This document shows, piece after piece, positions 60,401 to 64,000 of a stretch of DNA of 64,000 nucleotides (position 1 is the first letter of the stretch; each line of letters opens with the position of its first letter). Made by a program: the position numbers and the translations under genes. Where the stretch lies: the NCBI RefSeq assembly GCF_008123425.1, contig NZ_VSSS01000067.1, positions 1-64,000 of the forward strand, given 5' to 3'. This DNA comes from Bradyrhizobium rifense (GTDB lineage Bacteria; Pseudomonadota; Alphaproteobacteria; Rhizobiales; Xanthobacteraceae). Below the pieces are notes generated by a model. It did not search any database and had not been told where the DNA came from. It saw only the letters and a program-made list of their open reading frames with translations.

Positions 60401-60967
60401 ATGACCTTCAAACTGCTCGCCGTCTCCGCCGCACTGATCGGCTTCGCCGTCACCGGCGCCGTCATCCCCGGCTTCTGCGACGAGGCCACGCCCGCCGCGC
60501 TGGTCAAGGTCGCTGCCGCAAGCCAAACGACGACCGCGCCCGACTTCGCCGGCATCAGCAACTGGTTCAACTCGAAGCCGCTGAACATCGCCGACCTCCG
60601 CGGCAAGGTCGTGCTGGTCGACTTCTGGACCTATGGCTGCGTCAACTGCGTCAACACACTGCCGCACGTCACCGATCTCTACGCCAAGTACAAGGATAAA
60701 GGCCTCGTCGTAGTCGGCGTGCACACGCCGGAATTCCCGTTCGAGCGCTCGGCGTCCAACGTGCAGGCCGCACTGAAGCGCCACGGCATCACCTATCCCG
60801 TTGCGCAGGACAATGATTCCCAAACCTGGAACGCCTACCGCAACCAATATTGGCCAGCGCAGTACATCATCGACCAGAGCGGCAAGATCGTGTTCCAGCA
60901 CGAAGGCGAAGGCCGTTATGACGAGATCGACCGCACGGTGGCCAGGCTGCTGAACGCCAGCAGCTGA
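60401..60967 (+). CDS. Exported thioredoxin-like protein (TlpA/DipZ type)
   Basis: A 188-aa protein with an N-terminal signal or anchor (FKLLAVSAALIGFAVTGAVI) and a thioredoxin fold. The active site is GCVNC in VDFWTYGCVNCVNTLPHV, about residue 80, and the cis-Pro is in YWPAQYIID. The motif YGCVNC is typical of the C-terminal part of DipZ proteins, so this pair looks like a split DipZ. It probably reduces periplasmic disulphides or peroxides with electrons from the CcdA-like protein. Confidence 0.9.
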   Translation: MTFKLLAVSAALIGFAVTGAVIPGFCDEATPAALVKVAAASQTTTAPDFAGISNWFNSKPLNIADLRGKVVLVDFWTYGCVNCVNTLPHVTDLYAKYKDKGLVVVGVHTPEFPFERSASNVQAALKRHGITYPVAQDNDSQTWNAYRNQYWPAQYIIDQSGKIVFQHEGEGRYDEIDRTVARLLNASS

Positions 60968-61051
60968 TGCCGCCTGCTGCGGCTTTGCGTTGTTGCTTGA
61001 CTCCACGGCCCCCTCCGTGGAGGTTCGCCGCGACGCAAATCAGCCGCTGCA

Positions 61052-62026
61052 ATGGACGACGCGACCACCAGCAACGACATCCGCCTTCGCGAAGGCTCCT
61101 CGATCGCGCAGCGGCTGGTCGTGGCCGGCCCTGCGGCGGCCGTTGCGCTGTGTTTCACGCCCGGCCTGTTCACGCACGACATCATCGAAGTGATCATCTC
61201 CGTGGTCGCGCTACTGGCGGGCGCGGCCTTCGTCGGCGTCATCATGCTGGCGCCGGCGGTGGTGTGGATCATCACGCCGGATGAAATCCTGATCGGACGG
61301 CAACGTCCGTTCGGGAAGCTGCAGACCAGGATCGTCACGAAAGACGACATCACAGGACTTCAGGTTCCCGGCAGCAAAACCGCAAAAGCCCGCTTCCAGC
61401 TGGCCTTCACGCTGGCCTCGGGCGAGCGCCTGACCTCCCCGCCTCTCTCCGACGTCACGCATGTGCGCGACACCGTGGCGCGGATCGCCGCGCAATTCGA
61501 CGTTCCCGACGTCGAAGCCCCCGTCAATCCGCTCGATGCCAGCAACCCCGAGATGCGTCTTGGCGACCCCGTCGAACCGTTTTCGCAGAGAGACATCCGG
61601 ATCGCGGCCTTGATCGCGGTTGCACTGAGCGTCGCGCCTTACGCCTACAGGCTCTGGCGCGGTTTGCCGCCCAATTGGATCGACATCATGCTGCTGCCGC
61701 TTGGCGTGGTCGCCGCGCTCGCGGTCTACAGATTTGCCAATCTCGTCACCGGCGCCTTCTGGATCATCCGCGAGGGCGATATCCGCGTCGAACGCCTGCG
61801 GGGCAATGGCGAGATGCGGGCCGACCATATCGAAGGGCAGAACGTGAAAGCGATCACGATCGAACGCCGCGGCCGGTCCGAGGACGAGCACTGCATCGTG
61901 GCGATCCGATTGCAGTCGGGGCGGAGGTTTCGCAGCCCCCGAATCGGCTCGCGCAACGAGGCCCGCGCCGTGGGCGCCGAGATCGTCCGGCGGCTTGGGA
62001 TTGGGGCGGAGGCCAGTCAGATATGA
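61052..62026 (+). CDS. Membrane protein of unknown function
   Basis: A 324-aa protein with two pairs of hydrophobic helices, at about 22-72 and about 190-232, each followed by a soluble beta-rich segment. The two halves resemble each other (IITPDEILIGRQRPFGKL versus IIREGDIRVERLRGNGEM), suggesting an internal duplication of a PH-like membrane-associated unit. It has no recognisable catalytic motif. I assign no role; it may be part of an envelope or signalling complex. Confidence 0.75.
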   Translation: MDDATTSNDIRLREGSSIAQRLVVAGPAAAVALCFTPGLFTHDIIEVIISVVALLAGAAFVGVIMLAPAVVWIITPDEILIGRQRPFGKLQTRIVTKDDITGLQVPGSKTAKARFQLAFTLASGERLTSPPLSDVTHVRDTVARIAAQFDVPDVEAPVNPLDASNPEMRLGDPVEPFSQRDIRIAALIAVALSVAPYAYRLWRGLPPNWIDIMLLPLGVVAALAVYRFANLVTGAFWIIREGDIRVERLRGNGEMRADHIEGQNVKAITIERRGRSEDEHCIVAIRLQSGRRFRSPRIGSRNEARAVGAEIVRRLGIGAEASQI

Positions 62027-62430
62027 CCTGTTGGCGAAGTTGACCTCACCGCGCGTTCAGTCTGAGCCTCTCCCGCTTGCGGGAGAGGTATGGGCCGCCT
62101 TCGGCGGCCGTGCTTTTAAGAGACGCCAAGGCCGAGGCCTTGGCTCTGGCGTAGCGCCGGGTGAGGGCTCTCTCCGCATCGGGAGTGTCCCATTGCGGAA
62201 GCACCCTCTCCCCGACCCTCCCCCGCAAGCGGGGGAGGGAGCGCACCACCTTCGCGGTAGCAATCTGTGCTTTTCGCGCCATCCCCCGTTCATGGATTGC
62301 CGGGCTTCGTCAAAAAACCAAAGCATTCTCGTGACATACCAGACGGGCGCGCCTTGAACTTGCCACGAAGCTGCCCCTGAGTTCAGATGGTTCCTGACGA
62401 TTTGCGCTGGGGCAGCTGGGAGAGCTTGAA
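62027..62430. other. Intergenic region with a chain of hairpins
   Basis: About 400 bases that contain the mosaic hairpin element at 62067-62239. The last 190 bases lead into the L,D-transpeptidase gene and show no further clear structure. Confidence 0.75.
62067..62239. repeat. Mosaic of four hairpins
   Basis: Four perfect stem-loops follow each other: CCTCTCCCGC-TT-GCGGGAGAGG (62067-62088), GGCCGCC-TTC-GGCGGCC (62093-62109), GCCAAGGCC-GA-GGCCTTGGC (62125-62144) and CCCTCCCCCGC-AA-GCGGGGGAGGG (62216-62239). The outer two are of the CTCTCCCC family. This looks like a composite intergenic repeat. Confidence 0.85.
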
Positions 62431-63024
62431 ATGACGGATTTTCGTCGCCTGACCGGGGCGTTTGTGGCTGCGATCGGCCTGATCCTGTCCGCGCCGCAGG
62501 CCTTCGCCCAGCAGCCGGACCGCGGCGACGAGCCGGGCCTGATCGCCGATGACAGCTATGAGCTCGATCCGGAATGGCAGAAGCAGGTCGTCTACTACCG
62601 TACGACCGAAGCGCCGGGCACCATCATTATCTCGACCACCGAGCGCCACCTCTATCTGGTGCAGCCCGGTGGACGCGCGATCCGCTACGGCATCGGCGTC
62701 GGCCGCGACGGTTTTCAGTGGCAGGGGCTGGTGAACATCACCAACAAGAAGGAGTGGCCGGATTGGACGCCGCCGCCGGAGATGATCCAGCGCCAGCCCT
62801 ATCTTCCGCGCTTCATGGCCGGCGGCCCCGGCAATCCACTCGGCGCCCGCGCCATGTATCTCGGCACCACCGTCTACCGCATCCATGGCACCAACCGTCC
62901 CGATACGATCGGCACCAAGGTGTCCTCGGGCTGCTTCCGTCTCGTCAACAATGACGTCGCCGATCTCTACGATCGCGTCCCGGTCGGAACCAAAGTGGTC
63001 ATCCGGCAGAAGCCTGAACTCTAA
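62431..63024 (+). CDS. L,D-transpeptidase (YkuD family)
   Basis: A 197-aa exported enzyme with a signal peptide of 26 residues ending QAFA. The catalytic motif is HGTNRPDTIG followed by SSGCFRLVNNDVADLY, with the active Cys near 170. Such enzymes make 3-3 cross-links in peptidoglycan or attach proteins to it. Start at the ATG with GAGAGCTTGAA upstream. It is a single-gene unit. Confidence 0.93.
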   Translation: MTDFRRLTGAFVAAIGLILSAPQAFAQQPDRGDEPGLIADDSYELDPEWQKQVVYYRTTEAPGTIIISTTERHLYLVQPGGRAIRYGIGVGRDGFQWQGLVNITNKKEWPDWTPPPEMIQRQPYLPRFMAGGPGNPLGARAMYLGTTVYRIHGTNRPDTIGTKVSSGCFRLVNNDVADLYDRVPVGTKVVIRQKPEL

Positions 63025-63075
63025 ATATCCCGCCTCTTCCAGAATTCCTTTTCCCGATTGATTCGAGAGAGCAAC

Positions 63076-64000
63076 ATGATGCGCACATTTCGAGGCGGCC
63101 TGCTGATCGGGCTCGCGGTCGCCGTGCTGGTCGCCGCCTTCGCCATCACCTACGAATTCTACGACACCCGCACGCTGAAGCGCACGGTGCGCCGCGGCGA
63201 AGTGCTGTGCGGCGTCAACAAGGGCCTGCCGGGCTTCTCGATCCCCGACGACAAGGGCAACTGGACCGGTTTCGACGTCGATTTCTGCCGCGCAGTGGCG
63301 GCCGCGATCTTCGACGACCCGAGCAAGGCGCGCTTCGTGCCGCTCGACGCCAGCGAGCGCTTCAAGGAATTGCAGAGCCGCAAGGTCGACATCCTCTCGC
63401 GCAACTCGACCTGGAGCATGTCGCGTGAGCTCGACTACGATCTCTACTTCCCGGCCGTCGCCTATTACGACGGCGAAGGCTTTATGGTGCCGCGCTCCCG
63501 CAACAAGGAGACGTCGCTGGACCTCGCCGACAGCAAGGTCTGCGTGCAATCAGGCACCACCACGCTGCTCAACCTCGCCGACTACTTCCGTGCCAACAAC
63601 ATGAAGTATGAGCTGGTGAAGTTCGACAAGCTGGAAGACGTGGTGAAGGCCTACGACACCGGCAAATGCGACACGCTCACCGCCGACGTCTCGCAGCTCT
63701 ATGCGCTGCGGTTGAACATGTCCAAGCCCGGCGACCACATGATCCTGCCCGACATGATCTCCAAGGAGCCGCTCGCCCCCGTCGTGCGCCAGCGCGACGA
63801 CGACTGGATGATGATCGTGAAATGGACGCTCTACGCCATGATCAACGCCGAAGAGCTCGGCGTCACCTCGGAGAACATCGACGACGCCCTGAAGTCGAAG
63901 AAGCCGGAAGTGATGCGGCTGGTCGGCACCGAGGGTAATTATGGCGAGCAGCTCGGCCTGACCAAGGACTGGGCCGTGCGCATCATCCGCCGCGTCGGCA
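63076..64000 (+). CDS. Polar amino-acid ABC binding protein (AapJ-like), cut by window end
   Basis: The first 308 codons of a family 3 extracellular binding protein. An N-terminal membrane or signal segment (LLIGLAVAVLVAAFAITYEFY) precedes RRGEVLCGVNKGLPGFSIPD, a typical AapJ/BztA start. DFCRAVAAAIFDD and the VCVQSGTTTLLNLADYF stretch also match. Two ATG codons lie in tandem at 63076. The frame is still open at 64000, so the 3' end and any permease genes are outside the window. Confidence 0.9.
   Translation, partial: MMRTFRGGLLIGLAVAVLVAAFAITYEFYDTRTLKRTVRRGEVLCGVNKGLPGFSIPDDKGNWTGFDVDFCRAVAAAIFDDPSKARFVPLDASERFKELQSRKVDILSRNSTWSMSRELDYDLYFPAVAYYDGEGFMVPRSRNKETSLDLADSKVCVQSGTTTLLNLADYFRANNMKYELVKFDKLEDVVKAYDTGKCDTLTADVSQLYALRLNMSKPGDHMILPDMISKEPLAPVVRQRDDDWMMIVKWTLYAMINAEELGVTSENIDDALKSKKPEVMRLVGTEGNYGEQLGLTKDWAVRIIRRVG

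Overview
The window is a high-GC alphaproteobacterial chromosome segment, most probably from Bradyrhizobium or a close relative. The evidence is an aerobic benzoyl-CoA (box) pathway, a BjaI/BjaR-type quorum-sensing pair, a CYP199A-type P450, many branched-chain-type ABC transporters, and several families of intergenic palindromes that I recognise from this group. There are no rRNA or tRNA genes, CRISPR arrays, insertion sequences or phage genes that I can see. The whole window looks like accessory catabolic chromosome.

Layout. (1) 1-7.7 kb: box pathway for benzoate. Benzoate-CoA ligase, an alpha/beta hydrolase, a DUF309 protein, boxC and boxB read leftwards; boxA would lie just outside the window. 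The BoxR regulator and a truncated haemoglobin read rightwards. (2) 7.7-13.5 kb: an IclR regulator divergent from a Rieske oxygenase and a glutamine-synthetase-like ligase, then a MarR/MFS pair. (3) 13.7-17.7 kb: two small proteins and a LivFGMH-type ABC operon that has no binding protein of its own; its promoter carries three evenly spaced TGCA motifs like those at boxC. (4) 18-20 kb: bjaI/bjaR quorum sensing with a small coupled ORF. (5) 20.2-29.8 kb: a LysR-led quinate/shikimate module with a shikimate-dehydrogenase-like enzyme, a full ABC importer, a Gfo/Idh/MocA oxidoreductase and a fused QuiC-type 3-dehydroshikimate dehydratase. (6) 29.9-39.5 kb: an orphan binding protein, NDH-2, a slipin, a second binding protein in tandem with a CYP199A-type P450, a divergent MarR, a frameshifted feruloyl-CoA synthase and another MarR.

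(7) 39.7-49.8 kb: a nitrogen-scavenging module. AtzF (allophanate hydrolase) reads rightwards. A dipeptide-type ABC importer, AtzG, AtzE, AtzH and a GntR regulator read leftwards. Both transcription units have a sigma-54 -24/-12 promoter and a GntR-like palindrome. (8) 50-58.4 kb: an atypical APH-fold kinase, an orphan UgpB-like binding protein, and a four-gene signalling unit made of a DctP-type binding protein, a histidine kinase, a REC-DUF3369-kinase and an OmpR-type regulator. (9) 58.7-64 kb: an ECF sigma factor behind a cluster of CGAAAC motifs, a CcdA/thioredoxin pair, a membrane protein, an L,D-transpeptidase, and a polar amino-acid binding protein cut by the window edge.

Taken together, the left two thirds import plant-derived aromatic and alicyclic acids (benzoate, methoxybenzoate, hydroxycinnamate, quinate/shikimate) and funnel them to benzoyl-CoA or protocatechuate, each branch with its own regulator. 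The quorum-sensing locus sits between two of these importers. The right third adds ureide-type nitrogen recovery, ligand sensing and envelope or redox functions. All functional calls come from reading the sequence only; no database search was run.
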